Assembly: GCF_008327685.1 (NCBI RefSeq)
Contig: NZ_BDDE01000032.1
Location: 1-64,000, forward strand
DNA from: Actinomadura sp. K4S16
GTDB taxonomy: Bacteria > Actinomycetota > Actinomycetes > Streptosporangiales > Streptosporangiaceae
Direction of reading: 5' to 3'
DNA length: 64,000 nucleotides
Shown here: positions 32,328 through 43,312 of the stretch, one piece after another
How positions within the stretch are numbered: position 1 is the stretch's first letter
Layout: each line of letters starts with the position of its first letter
Notes under the pieces: model-generated
What the model was told of the DNA's origin: nothing
Databases searched by the model: none
What the model saw: only the letters and a program-made list of their open reading frames with translations
Program-made: the position numbers and the translations under genes

Positions 32328-33023
32328 ATGACCGCCGCAGATCTCGCCCAGCGTCTCCCGTCCATCGCTACCGTCCGGGCGCTGAGCCAGTCCTTCGCCG
32401 TCCTGGACGCGATCCTGAGCCCGGAAGGCTACGCCACCTACACCTTCGATGGCCGGTGGGCCGAGGGCCAGGAACTCGCCTCGATGGACAACGGAAGCGG
32501 CGACGAGTACTCGATCGTCTTCACCCCCGCCGGCGCCTTCATCCGCGGGTTCGACCACGAGTCGCAGATGAGTCCGTATGCCGACGACGACTACGAGCTC
32601 TGGCCCGGCCTGGTCGAGTCGGTCCCAGAGCAGTTCGCCGCCCAAGTCACCGAACCGGCTTTCTGCCATGACGGGGGCGCAGGACCGTTTCTGACGGCGA
32701 CCGTCTGCCTGTGGCGCCTGAACGACGATCCGGCCTGGAGGACCGGGGACATCGAGTACCCGCCACAGGAGGGGCGGAGCGGGGCCCCCGACGGATCGGA
32801 CTGGCTGTTCGACCTCCTGGCCAAGGGCACTCCCGAGGCCTACTGCGCCTACGCCACCGACTACTTCGAGGTCTCCCTCGACCCGGCCGCCGTCAGGGAG
32901 ATCTTCGAACACCGGCCCGTCACCGCCGACCTCGTCCGGCGGCTCAACCCGGACACCGACCTCACCTCCCTCACCGAAACGCTCGACAACGTCGGCTACC
33001 CCTTCACCGCAGAGAACGCATAG
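32328..33023 (+). CDS. Hypothetical protein
   Basis: A 231-residue acidic, soluble protein from ATG 32328 (MTAADLAQRLPSIATVRALSQSFAVLDAIL). It has a strand-rich middle (YATYTFDGRWAEGQELASMDNGSGDEYSIVFT, FIRGFDHESQMSPY) and a C-terminal HRPVTADLVRRLNP segment. I recognise the style of conserved actinomycete hypotheticals but no domain with known function. There is no signal peptide or membrane helix. It follows the broken HNH gene by 80 bases and may belong to the same inserted block. Confidence 0.72.
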   Translation: MTAADLAQRLPSIATVRALSQSFAVLDAILSPEGYATYTFDGRWAEGQELASMDNGSGDEYSIVFTPAGAFIRGFDHESQMSPYADDDYELWPGLVESVPEQFAAQVTEPAFCHDGGAGPFLTATVCLWRLNDDPAWRTGDIEYPPQEGRSGAPDGSDWLFDLLAKGTPEAYCAYATDYFEVSLDPAAVREIFEHRPVTADLVRRLNPDTDLTSLTETLDNVGYPFTAENA

Positions 33024-33030
33024 CCAGCGG

Positions 33031-33075
33031 GACCTCTCCGGTCGCACCCGTTCCTGTTGCCGGGCACATGGCGCC
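33031..33075. repeat. Second copy of a ~45-base repeat
   Basis: This stretch matches 30014-30062 with a few substitutions and short gaps: both contain TCCGG-C-GCACCCGT, CTGTTGC, CCGGGCA and ATGG-GCC in the same order. The copies flank the DUF222/HNH and hypothetical genes as direct repeats about 3.0 kb apart. Only the first copy forms a full hairpin. Confidence 0.5.
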
Positions 33076-33369
33076 CTAGCCGAGGCGCTCGGTGAGGTTG
33101 ACGGTGACGGTGTCGCCCGCCTCCTTGCCTAGAGTCTTGAGGAGCTCCGCCTTCACGGCGAGTTTGTGGTTGCCGTCGCCCAGCGCCATGAAGGAGCCCC
33201 GGAACGGGTGCCCGTCGACGGTTCCTTTGACCTTCACCAGGCCGCGGGTGCCGAAGAAGTCCGCCGACTCGGGCCAGACGACGTAGGTCCAGCCGCCCTT
33301 GGCGGGGCTCTTCCGCAGGGTCTCGGTGAATTCCTTGTCGAGCGGTGTGCTCTTCGTCTGCGCGGTCAT
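33076..33369 (-). CDS. DUF1905 domain protein
   Basis: A 97-residue protein consisting of one DUF1905 domain: GGWTYVVWPESADFFGTRGLVKVKGTVDGHPFRGSFMALGDGNHKLAVKAELLKTLG, then AGDTVTVNLTERLG. The family is a small beta-barrel often found alone or fused to YdeI/OmpD-associated-like domains; no biochemical role is established. The ATG is at 33369. It stands alone, divergent from the aconitase promoter region. Confidence 0.85.
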   Translation of the reverse strand: MTAQTKSTPLDKEFTETLRKSPAKGGWTYVVWPESADFFGTRGLVKVKGTVDGHPFRGSFMALGDGNHKLAVKAELLKTLGKEAGDTVTVNLTERLG

Positions 33370-33519
33370 GGTGCGTCCTCTCCGGGCCTCGTATCACCCA
33401 TGCTGACGTGTTGTGAAAGAGACCATGCGGGGCGGCGGAACTCATCGGTCCGAGGACGACCGGCTCGCACCTGCCCGCCCCGAGGGCTCGTCGAGCGCTG
33501 TCGTACGAGGCGCAAGTAG

Positions 33520-33558
33520 CTTGATGTCGAGATAAATTGGAGATAGCTTGACGTCAAG
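33520..33558 (+). promoter_or_regulatory. Two palindromes upstream of aconitase (candidate TamR-type operators)
   Basis: CTTGATGTCGAG (33520-33531) and the perfect palindrome CTTGACGTCAAG (33547-33558) lie with centres 27 bases apart, with the AT-rich GATAAATT between them as a possible -10. From memory, MarR-type TamR of Streptomyces controls aconitase through similar CTTGAYRTCAAG sites, so the same control is likely here. The aconitase start is about 195 bases downstream, leaving a long leader in which I saw no riboswitch. Confidence 0.5.
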
Positions 33559-33753
33559 AGAAAAGAGGCGGAAGTTAGGCGGCCCTGATTCCCGGTCAGG
33601 AGTCCGACTAAGGCAGGATCAAGGGAGACGAAGCTCCCGTCCCGCCGCGCGCCGTCCCGCGTCGGCCTCGGGGACGGGCCGTACTGAAGATCAACCCAGC
33701 GCCGCGCGCTCATGTCCCGGACCCGACGCGCGGTGGCGACGGAGGAGGAGTCC

Positions 33754-36519
<2,766 letters not shown>

Positions 36520-36534
36520 TCCGCACGCAGAAAC

Positions 36535-36566
36535 GGGCCGCCTCCCTGGACGGGGGGCGGCCCTTT
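36535..36566 (+). terminator. Aconitase terminator
   Basis: A hairpin with 12-base arms (36535-36546 and 36552-36563, one G-T pair) and a 5-base loop, followed by TTT, beginning 15 bases after the acnA stop. It also lies 9 bases before the convergent SDR stop and may serve both. Confidence 0.8.
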
Positions 36567-36574
36567 CCGTGCGG

Positions 36575-37294
36575 TCAGCGGCCGGTGGGCAGGCTCAGGC
36601 CGCCGTTGCACTCGATGACGCTGCCTGTGATGAACCCGTTCGTCGCGGTCAGCAGGATCGCCTGGGCCACGTCCTCGGGGCGCCCGACGCGGCCGACCGG
36701 CAGGGCGGCGGCGTGCTCGGCGAACATCGCGGTGCGCTGCTCGGCGGGCATGCCGTCCCACCACGGCGTCTCGATGACGCCGGGGGAGACCGCGTTGACG
36801 CGCAGCGGGGCCAGTTCCGCGGCGAGGGGCGGCACCATCGCCTCCAGCGCCCCGTTGATGGCCGCCAGGCCGGCGGTGCCGGACAGCGCGGCCCGCGCCG
36901 ACGACGCGGTGACGAACGTGACCGAGCCGCCCGCAGCCAGCCGGGGGAGCGCGGCCTGGAGGATCCGCAGGTGCAGCCAGAACTTGGCCTCGAAGCCGGT
37001 GCGCAGGTCGGCGAGGTCGAGGGTGGCGATGGGGCCCGCGCCCGCTCCGCCGCTCAGCGCGAGGACCAGGTGGTCGTACGTCGTCTCCTCGGCGAAGAAC
37101 GCGGCGACCTCCTCCGCCGAGGCCGCGTCCAGGCGGCGTGCGGTGAGCCCGTCCGCGGCGGCCTTGGCGAGGCGCTCGGCGTCGCGTCCGGTGACGACGG
37201 CGTCGGCGCCCTGACCGGCGAAGAGCCGGGCGGTGGCCGCGCCGATCCCGGACGTGCCGCCGCAGACCAGGACCCGCTGCCCGTTCAGCGTCAT
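36575..37294 (-). CDS. SDR family protein lacking the catalytic Tyr and Lys
   Basis: A 239-residue Rossmann-fold short-chain dehydrogenase/reductase. The cofactor motif GGTSGIGAA (12-20) and the active-site Ser (131/132, TASSARA) are present, and the C-terminal FITGSVIECNGGLSLP is classical. The YxxxK pair is missing: the usual Y-A-A-S-K is replaced by Leu143-AAI-Asn147. The protein may bind a nucleotide without normal catalysis, or be a divergent enzyme. It is divergent from a TetR gene with palindromes between them, so its transcription is probably repressed until that regulator meets a ligand. Confidence 0.85.
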   Translation of the reverse strand: MTLNGQRVLVCGGTSGIGAATARLFAGQGADAVVTGRDAERLAKAAADGLTARRLDAASAEEVAAFFAEETTYDHLVLALSGGAGAGPIATLDLADLRTGFEAKFWLHLRILQAALPRLAAGGSVTFVTASSARAALSGTAGLAAINGALEAMVPPLAAELAPLRVNAVSPGVIETPWWDGMPAEQRTAMFAEHAAALPVGRVGRPEDVAQAILLTATNGFITGSVIECNGGLSLPTGR

Positions 37295-37307
37295 GATGTG
37301 GCCTTCC

Positions 37308-37357
37308 TTGTCGAGACTTGTCGTCTCGACAATTGTTTGCCGAGACGGGCGGTCTCG
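37308..37357. promoter_or_regulatory. Candidate TetR operators between SDR and tetR
   Basis: Two inverted repeats share a TCTCG/CGAGA half-site: TTGTCGAGA (37308-37316) with TCTCGACAA (37324-37332), and CGAGAC (37341-37346) with GTCTCG (37352-37357). They fill the 84-base gap between the divergent SDR and tetR starts, where a TetR repressor would control both genes. Confidence 0.6.
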
Positions 37358-37378
37358 TCAAACGGGTATGCTCGCCCC

Positions 37379-37969
37379 ATGACCGGTGAGACCCGCCGAC
37401 CGCACACGGGTCGGCGCCGCAACGAGGCCGCGCGCCGGGCGATCCTGGACGTCGCCGTCGAACTGCTCGGCGGCACCGGTGACACGCCCGTGACGATCGA
37501 CACGATCGCGGCGGCGGCCGGGGTCGGGAAGCAGACGATCTACCGCTGGTGGCCGTCCAAGGGCGCCGTGCTGCTGGAGGCGGTGGCCGAGCGCGCCGGC
37601 GCGGACATCCCCGTCCCGGACACCGGCTCGCTGCACGACGACCTCAGGGCGTTCCTCCGGGCGACTTTCCGGGCCGCCGGGCACGAGCGCACCGTGTCGG
37701 TCCTGCGGCACACGATGGCGGAGGCGCAGCGCGACCCTCATGCCCGCGAGCACATGCGCGCCTTCATCGCCGGGCGGCGCGAGGTGCTGCGAGGTCTGCT
37801 GGAGCGGGCCCGCGACCGCGGCGAGGTCTCACCCGCGACCGACCTCGACCTCGTCGTCGACCAGGCCTACGGGCTGCTCTGGTACCGCATCCTCGCGGGG
37901 CACGCGCCGCTGTCCGAGGAGGCGGCGGACGCGCTGGCCCGTGCTCTCACCGAGCAGGTCCGCGGCTAG
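37379..37969 (+). CDS. TetR family transcriptional regulator
   Basis: A 196-residue TetR repressor. The DNA-binding part is RRNEAARRAILDVAVELL followed by TIDTIAAAAGVGKQTIYRWWPSKGAVLLEAV (about 13-68); the rest is a helical ligand-binding domain with HTMAEAQRDPHAREHMRAF. ATG 37379 follows the operator region directly. The ligand is unknown; the divergent SDR gene is the likely target. Its TAG overlaps the LysE stop from the other strand by 3 bases. Confidence 0.88.
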   Translation: MTGETRRPHTGRRRNEAARRAILDVAVELLGGTGDTPVTIDTIAAAAGVGKQTIYRWWPSKGAVLLEAVAERAGADIPVPDTGSLHDDLRAFLRATFRAAGHERTVSVLRHTMAEAQRDPHAREHMRAFIAGRREVLRGLLERARDRGEVSPATDLDLVVDQAYGLLWYRILAGHAPLSEEAADALARALTEQVRG

Positions 37970-38586
37970 GGCTCGACGGCCAGCCGGACGCCGAAGCCGA
38001 TGAACGCCAGGCCCGTGACCTGCTGGATGCGGCGCTTCACGGCGGGACGGGCGAGGGCGCGGCGCGCGGCGCCCGCGGCGCCGACGACGAGCGCGAACCA
38101 CAGCAGGCCCTGGACGGCATGGATCGCGGCGAAGAGCATGCTCGTCCAGAACACCGACGCCCCGTCCGGCACGAACTGGGGCAGCAGGCTCATGTAGAAC
38201 ACGCCGATCTTGGGGTTGAGCAGGTTGGTGGTGAACCCGGTGCGCAGTGCGGCGGTCCCGGAGAGATCCGCGTCCGGCGTCCCGGCGGTGTCCTGGGATG
38301 CGCGGCGGGCCCTCCACAGCGCCTGCCCGCCGAGCCACAGCAGGTAGCAGGCGCCCGCGCCGCGCAGCACGTCGAACGCGATGCGGGACGCGGCGAGCAG
38401 CGCGGTCAGCCCGGCGGCGCTCGCCAGCGCCCAGCACAGGCAGCCGGAGGCGACGCCCGTCGCGGCGAGGTAGCCCGTCCGCCGGCCGCTGGTCACGGTG
38501 GTGCGCAGGACGAGCATGGTGTCCAGCCCGGGTGTGATCGTGACGAGGGCGGCGACGGCGGCGAAGGCCAGGCAGGCGGTCAGCAC
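37966..38586 (-). CDS. LysE family amino-acid/metabolite exporter
   Basis: A 206-residue membrane protein with about six hydrophobic segments. It has the LysE/RhtB features TPGLDTMLVLRTTVTSGRRTGYLAATGVASG near the N-terminus and GFTTNLLNPKIGVFYMSLLPQFV in the middle. The family exports amino acids or homoserine-lactone-like compounds; the substrate here is not readable. It ends against tetR and starts at ATG 38586. Confidence 0.88.
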   Translation of the reverse strand: MLTACLAFAAVAALVTITPGLDTMLVLRTTVTSGRRTGYLAATGVASGCLCWALASAAGLTALLAASRIAFDVLRGAGACYLLWLGGQALWRARRASQDTAGTPDADLSGTAALRTGFTTNLLNPKIGVFYMSLLPQFVPDGASVFWTSMLFAAIHAVQGLLWFALVVGAAGAARRALARPAVKRRIQQVTGLAFIGFGVRLAVEP

Positions 38587-38660
38587 CCGGGCATTTTCCC
38601 AGGAATCATCCGTCGGGTGAAGGGGAACGGCCGCCTCGGAACCTTTGATTGGATCACTCC

Positions 38661-39599
38661 ATGACTGACATCAAGAAGATCGGTGACCTGGACGTCTTCC
38701 CGTTCTGCCTGGGCGGCAACGTCTTCGGCTGGACCGCGGACCGGGAGCGCTCGTTCCAGATCCTGGACGCCTACGCCGCGGCCGGCGGCAACTTCCTCGA
38801 CACCGCCGACTCCTACTCGGCGTGGGTCGAGGGCAACCACGGCGGCGAGTCCGAGGCGATCATCGGGGAGTGGGCGCAGTCGCGCGGCAACCGCGACGAC
38901 CTCGTCATCGCGACCAAGGGCGGCCGCCACCCCGAGCACCAGGGCCTGGCCGCCGCGACGATGAGGGCGGCCGTGGACGACTCGCTGCGGCGGCTGCGCA
39001 CCGACCGCATCGACCTGTACTTCACCCACTTCGACGACCCGTCCGTGCCCGTCGAGGAGATCATGACGACGCTGGACGAGCTGGTCGCCGCGGGGAAGAT
39101 CCGGCAGATCGGGGTGTCGAACATCGAGCTCGACCGGCTCCAGGCGTCCCTGGAGTTCAGCGAGCGCGAGGGGACGGCCCGCTACACGGCCATCCAGCCG
39201 CAGTACAACCTCGTGTCCCGCGACTCTTACGAGGGCCCGCGCCGCGACCTCGCAGAACGGTACGGGCTGGCCGCCGTCCCTTACTACGGCCTCGCGTCCG
39301 GCTTCCTCACCGGCAAGTACCGCCCGGGCTCCACGGTGGACAGCGCGCGCGCCGGGAGCGCGGCGCGGCACCTGGAGACCGAACGCGGACACGCCGTCCT
39401 TGCCGCGCTCGACATCGTCGCCGAGGAACAGGACGTACCGGTCGCGACCGTCGCGCTCGCCTGGCTCGCGGCCCAGCCGACCGTCGCCGCGCCCATCGCG
39501 AGCGCCCGGACCCTCGACCAGCTCCCGCCGCTCGTGGAGGCCGCCCACACGACCCTGACCGCCGACCAGCTCGAACGCCTGGCCGAAGCGTCGTCGTGA
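38661..39599 (+). CDS. Aldo/keto reductase
   Basis: A 312-residue NADPH-dependent TIM-barrel reductase. The catalytic tetrad is visible as Asp47 (FLDTADSY), Tyr52, Lys86 (IATKGG) and His123 (YFTHFDD); GVSNIELDRLQ and the C-terminal TVAAPIASARTLDQL cofactor loop follow. I chose ATG 38661 (MTDIKKIGDLDV); a TTG 12 bases earlier is possible, and neither has a strong ribosome site. The substrate is unknown. Confidence 0.9.
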   Translation: MTDIKKIGDLDVFPFCLGGNVFGWTADRERSFQILDAYAAAGGNFLDTADSYSAWVEGNHGGESEAIIGEWAQSRGNRDDLVIATKGGRHPEHQGLAAATMRAAVDDSLRRLRTDRIDLYFTHFDDPSVPVEEIMTTLDELVAAGKIRQIGVSNIELDRLQASLEFSEREGTARYTAIQPQYNLVSRDSYEGPRRDLAERYGLAAVPYYGLASGFLTGKYRPGSTVDSARAGSAARHLETERGHAVLAALDIVAEEQDVPVATVALAWLAAQPTVAAPIASARTLDQLPPLVEAAHTTLTADQLERLAEASS

Positions 39600-39621
39600 A
39601 GGGGCGATAGGGTCGCTCGAC

Positions 39622-40341
39622 GTGCCACCTGTCGAGTTCGTCCTGATCGGGGGCCTGGCCGCGCTGGCCGGCGCGATCGTGCAGGGCAGCGTCGGCCTCG
39701 GCGTCGGGCTGGTCGCGACACCGATCGTCACGATGCTGTTCCCGTCCCTGATGCCCGGCGCGATCCTCGTCATCGCGCTCGTCCTGCCGTTCGCGACGCT
39801 CGCCCAGGAGCTGCGGCACGCCGACCTGCGCGGGCTCGGCTGGGCGTTCACCGGCCGCCTCGCGGGCACGCCGATCGGCGTGTGGCTGGTGGCCGCCGCC
39901 CCGGACCGCGTCCTCGGCGTCATGATCGGCGTGGTCGTCCTCGCCGCGCTCGCCGTGACGGCCTGGACCGCGGACGTGCCGCGCAACCGCCGCACGCTCG
40001 CCACCGCCGGCGTCATCTCCGGCACGACCGGCACCGCGTCCGGCATCGGCGGCCCGCCGATCGCGCTGCTGTACCAGCGCGAGAGCGGCCCCCGCGTCCG
40101 GGCGACCCTGGCGGTGTTCTTCATCGCCGGCGCCCTGCTGTCGCTCCTCACCCTCGCCGCCGCCGGCCGCCTCCCCGCCCGGCAGGTCGTCGCGGGCGCC
40201 GAACTGGTCCCGTTCGTGTTCGCCGGGTTCCTCGCCGCCGGGCCGCTGCGCCGCTACCTCGACGCGGGACGCCTCCGCGTCGCGCTGCTCGTCGTCGTCG
40301 GGACGTCCGCGGCGGTGCTCATCGTCCGCAACCTGATCTGA
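39622..40341 (+). CDS. TSUP family (TauE/SafE-like) membrane permease
   Basis: A 239-residue membrane protein with about seven or eight helices, starting at GTG 39622. The repeated TSUP signature is present: GAIVQGSVGLGVGLVATPIVTMLFP in the first half and GVISGTTGTASGIGGPPIALLYQ in the second. The family moves sulfur-containing anions such as sulfite or sulfoacetate. It starts 22 bases after the aldo/keto reductase gene and is probably co-transcribed. Confidence 0.88.
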   Translation: MPPVEFVLIGGLAALAGAIVQGSVGLGVGLVATPIVTMLFPSLMPGAILVIALVLPFATLAQELRHADLRGLGWAFTGRLAGTPIGVWLVAAAPDRVLGVMIGVVVLAALAVTAWTADVPRNRRTLATAGVISGTTGTASGIGGPPIALLYQRESGPRVRATLAVFFIAGALLSLLTLAAAGRLPARQVVAGAELVPFVFAGFLAAGPLRRYLDAGRLRVALLVVVGTSAAVLIVRNLI

Positions 40342-40443
40342 CGCGTCCCACCCAGGCCGATCTGGAGGCCGCCCGCGGTGGTGTTGGTCGCCCTTAGCCT
40401 GTTCTGATGCGCCCCACGAAGGCCGATCTGGAGGCCGCCCGCG
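40338..40443 (+). repeat. Direct repeat duplicating the 5' end of mug
   Basis: A 40-base stretch at 40338-40377 recurs at 40404-40443, 66 bases downstream, with four or five substitutions. The second copy contains the mug start codon and codons for MRPTKADLEAAR; the first has ACG in place of ATG and would read TRPTQADLEAAR. It is a tandem duplication whose upstream copy has lost its start. Confidence 0.8.
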
Positions 40444-40970
40444 ACCGCGTCATCCCCGACATCCTGCCCGAGGACGCCGGAACGCTCCGCGTCCTGTTCT
40501 GCGGCATCAACCCGGGCCTGTACTCGGGTGCGACCGGCCACCACTTCGCCCGCCCCGGCAACCGCTTCTGGCCCGCGCTGCACCTCTCCGGCTTCACCGA
40601 CCGCCGGCTGCACCCGTCCGAGCAGGACCTCCTGCCCGGCTACGGCCTCGGCATCACCAACGTGGCACCGCGCACCACCGCCCGCGCCGACGAGCTGACC
40701 GACGCCGAACTCCGCGAGGGCGGACAGCGCCTGGCCGCGCTGGTCGAACGCCACCGCCCCGCCTACCTGGCCGTCGCCGGCGTCACCGCCTACCGCACGG
40801 CCTTCGGCCGCCCAAAGACGCAGATAGGCCCCCAGGACGAGGCCTTCGGCCCCGCACGCCTCTGGGTCCTCCCCAACCCGAGCGGCCTCAACGCGAGCTG
40901 GCCCCTCGACCGCATCGCCGCCGAGTTCCGCCGCCTCCGCAAAGCCGCCGAAGCCCTCAGAGCTCCGTGA
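40407..40970 (+). CDS. mug: G/U mismatch-specific DNA glycosylase Mug
   Basis: A 187-residue uracil-DNA-glycosylase-fold enzyme removing U or T mispaired with G. The first active-site motif is CGINPGLYSG (32-41) with Asn36; the second, leucine-loop motif is LPNPSGLNASWP near residue 153. The length fits the family. The 5' end is preceded by a degraded copy of itself. Its 3' end overlaps the convergent Uma2 gene by 14 bases. Confidence 0.92.
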   Translation: MRPTKADLEAARDRVIPDILPEDAGTLRVLFCGINPGLYSGATGHHFARPGNRFWPALHLSGFTDRRLHPSEQDLLPGYGLGITNVAPRTTARADELTDAELREGGQRLAALVERHRPAYLAVAGVTAYRTAFGRPKTQIGPQDEAFGPARLWVLPNPSGLNASWPLDRIAAEFRRLRKAAEALRAP

Positions 40971-41607
40971 GGTGTCGGGGGCGTTCGGTGAGGACCTTCG
41001 GGTCGAACGTGACGGTGAAGGCCTTGTCGGCCGTCACCTCGGCTTCCAGGATGCCCCCGGACTTCGCCGACTGGTCGAGCCGGTATGCAGGGAGCTTCCT
41101 GCCGGTGGGTCCTTCCTGGTCCTCAAGGACGAAGACCTGGACAAAGGGCTCGGGTGTGTAATCGACCAGCCAGTACTGGGGGATTCCCATCGCCGCGTAC
41201 TCCTGGGGCTTGCGGAAACGGTCCCGGCCTTCGCTACCGCTGCGCGGTGAGACGACCTCCGCGACGAGGAGCAGGTCATGGCCCGGAATGGTGGTCGGGC
41301 AGTCGCCGTCGAACCACGAGTCGGCGACGTCTCCGGGGACCGCGATCACATCGGGCTTCCGGATACCGGCCGCCGTCTCGATCTCCCAGTCGCTCCCGGA
41401 GGCCACGAAAAGAGATGCGCCCGCGTCTGCCGCTGCCTTCCTGATGAGCTGGCGAAGCCTCTCATAGGCGATGTTGTGCAGTGGATTAGGAGACAGCTTG
41501 ACCAGCCACCCATCCTCGAGTTCCAGGCCGCGGCCTTCGTCCTCTCGGGCGTGCAAGTCTTCCACCGTGTACGGGCCATGCCCGCCATGATCGTGCGCGA
41601 TGCTCAC
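40957..41607 (-). CDS. Uma2 family (DUF820) putative endonuclease
   Basis: A 216-residue protein with the PD-(D/E)XK-like DUF820 fold: YTVEDLHAREDEGRGLELEDGWLVKLSP, RKPDVIAVPGDV carrying the catalytic Asp, and LLLVAEVVSPRSGSEGRDRFRKPQEYAAMGIPQYWLVD with the Glu and Lys. I prefer GTG 41607, preceded by GGGAGAG, to ATG 41631. Uma2 genes are highly duplicated in actinomycetes and cyanobacteria; the cellular role is unclear. Confidence 0.88.
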   Translation of the reverse strand: MSIAHDHGGHGPYTVEDLHAREDEGRGLELEDGWLVKLSPNPLHNIAYERLRQLIRKAAADAGASLFVASGSDWEIETAAGIRKPDVIAVPGDVADSWFDGDCPTTIPGHDLLLVAEVVSPRSGSEGRDRFRKPQEYAAMGIPQYWLVDYTPEPFVQVFVLEDQEGPTGRKLPAYRLDQSAKSGGILEAEVTADKAFTVTFDPKVLTERPRHLTEL

Positions 41608-41700
41608 GTCCCGCTCTCCCGTAGGTGGCATGACAGATCCATGCAGGGACCACGTTACCCCGCCCGACTTCCGCGACCTAGCGTAGCGAGTTCTTTACGC

Positions 41701-42138
41701 TTAGTTGGCGTTGTTGAGGGCGGCGGTGGCGAACATCGTCTCGACCTCTTTGACGAGGGTGGGGGTCGGCTGCCACAGGTCGGTGCGGCCCAGGGCGATG
41801 ATGGGGCGGGGGAGGGCCCGGATGTCCGCCAGGCGCCAGTGGTGGGCCGTGGGGCCGGCCCAGGGGCCGCAGTCGCAGGCGGCGCCGCGGACGGCGGCCG
41901 AGCAGACGTCGTCGAGTTCGGCGACCGCGATGACGGCGCCGATCGTGGCGAGCGGGTCGCGGGGGTCCCATCCGGCCGCCTGGATCAGCGGGGAGTCGCA
42001 CGCCTTCAGGTCGACGCGCATCGAGGCGTGGATGAGCAGCGGACCGCGGTAGGCGGTCGGGAAGCTCTGGTTGGACACGGCCTTGCCACCACGCGCGATC
42101 GCGAACGCCCAGGGCTGCTGAACACTCATCGCCTGCAC
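41701..42138 (-). CDS. ASCH-like domain protein
   Basis: A 145-residue protein whose N-terminus, MQAMSVQQPWAFAIARGGKAVSNQSFPTAYRGPLLIHAS, matches the ASCH/PUA-like fold (SIQxPWA...GxKxVENR...RGxLxIHA), a predicted RNA- or modified-nucleotide-binding domain. A CDCGPW stretch and TIGAVIAVAELDDV follow. GTG 42138 has the best ribosome site (GGAGGTGA, spacing about 6); ATG 42129 is the alternative. It stands alone, between the Uma2 gene and the sugar importer. Confidence 0.78.
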   Translation of the reverse strand: MQAMSVQQPWAFAIARGGKAVSNQSFPTAYRGPLLIHASMRVDLKACDSPLIQAAGWDPRDPLATIGAVIAVAELDDVCSAAVRGAACDCGPWAGPTAHHWRLADIRALPRPIIALGRTDLWQPTPTLVKEVETMFATAALNNAN

Positions 42139-42391
42139 GCGGTCACCTCCAGTGTTCGCCCGGTCTCTGCGCCCCCGGGTATCGCCGGGACGCCCGGCGG
42201 TGGACGCCGGGGGTCGCGCGACGATGCCCGAGAGGCTAGGCGCATCCCGCAGGAAATGCCAACGTACGAGGCGAACGGGTCGTTGTCCGTCATGGGCTGT
42301 TCGAACCCATGGTGGAATTGATCACCCATGTGACGTCTGAGACCCATATGTGGTTGACGTGGCGCGTGATTCTCGTCTTTCGGCGCGATTC
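42139..42391. other. Gene-free gap between ASCH-like gene and sugar importer
   Basis: 253 bases holding the upstream region of the ASCH-like gene and the 3' end of the importer operon. I see no gene, clear terminator or convincing promoter in it. Confidence 0.4.
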
Positions 42392-43312
42392 TCAGCCCTT
42401 CAGCGCGCCCGCCATGAGGCCGCGCATGAAGAACCGTCCGAGCAGCAGGTAGACCAGCAGCGTCGGCAGGGAGGCGAGGAGCGCCTCGGCCATCTGCTGG
42501 TTGTACTGGACGGCCACCGCGCCCGACCCGGCCGTGTTGTTCAGCATCACCGTGACCGGCCAGCTGTCGGGGGCGCCGAGGAACACCGCGAACAGGAAGT
42601 CGTTCCACATCGAGGTGAACTGCCAGATCAGCGTCACCGCGAACGCCGGCCCCGACACGGGCAGGACGACCGACCAGTAGGTGCGGAGCATCCCCGCGCC
42701 GTCGACCCGGGCCGCCTCGACCAGCTCGTCCGGGATCGTCACGTAGTAGTTCCGGAAGATGAGCGTGCAGATCGGGATGCCGTAGACGACGTGCGCGAGG
42801 ACGAGGCCGCGGATCGTCCCCACCAGCTCCATGTCGGTGAGCAGGCCGGCCAGCGGGATCATCACCGCCTGGTAGGGGATGAACATGCCGAACAGGAACA
42901 GCGTGAAGACCACGTCCGCGCCCGGGAACCGCCACTTGGACAGCACATAGCCGTTCAGCGAGCCGAGCACCGCCGAGATCAGCGACCCGGAGACGGCGAT
43001 CTTGACGCTGTTCTCCAGGCCGGGGCGCAGCGCGTCCCACGCGGAGGTCCAGCCGGACATGCTCCAGCTGCTCGGCAGGCTCCACGCGCTGCTCGGGTCC
43101 GCCTCGTCCAGCGGCTTGAAGCTCGTGACGACCAGCACGTACACGGGGATCAGGAAGAGCAGGACGAACGCCAGCAGGACGACCAGCTTGACGGCCTGCC
43201 AGCCGCGCGACGACCCGCCCGGCTCCGCCGCCGCTCCGCCGCCCCGGCCGCGCAGTCCGCGCGCCAGCCGCCGCCACACCGGCGCCGGGGGCACCGCCTC
43301 CACGCGCGTCAT
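42392..43312 (-). CDS. Carbohydrate ABC transporter permease (MalG type)
   Basis: A 306-residue inner-membrane permease with six predicted helices after a ~40-residue cytoplasmic N-terminus. The coupling EAA loop reads EAARVDGAGMLRTYWSVVLP, near residue 215, where it would meet the ATPase. ATG 43312 overlaps the stop of the preceding permease (ATGA). It is the last gene of a binding protein-permease-permease operon. No ATP-binding gene follows; a shared MsiK-type ATPase elsewhere is likely. Confidence 0.92.
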   Translation of the reverse strand: MTRVEAVPPAPVWRRLARGLRGRGGGAAAEPGGSSRGWQAVKLVVLLAFVLLFLIPVYVLVVTSFKPLDEADPSSAWSLPSSWSMSGWTSAWDALRPGLENSVKIAVSGSLISAVLGSLNGYVLSKWRFPGADVVFTLFLFGMFIPYQAVMIPLAGLLTDMELVGTIRGLVLAHVVYGIPICTLIFRNYYVTIPDELVEAARVDGAGMLRTYWSVVLPVSGPAFAVTLIWQFTSMWNDFLFAVFLGAPDSWPVTVMLNNTAGSGAVAVQYNQQMAEALLASLPTLLVYLLLGRFFMRGLMAGALKG

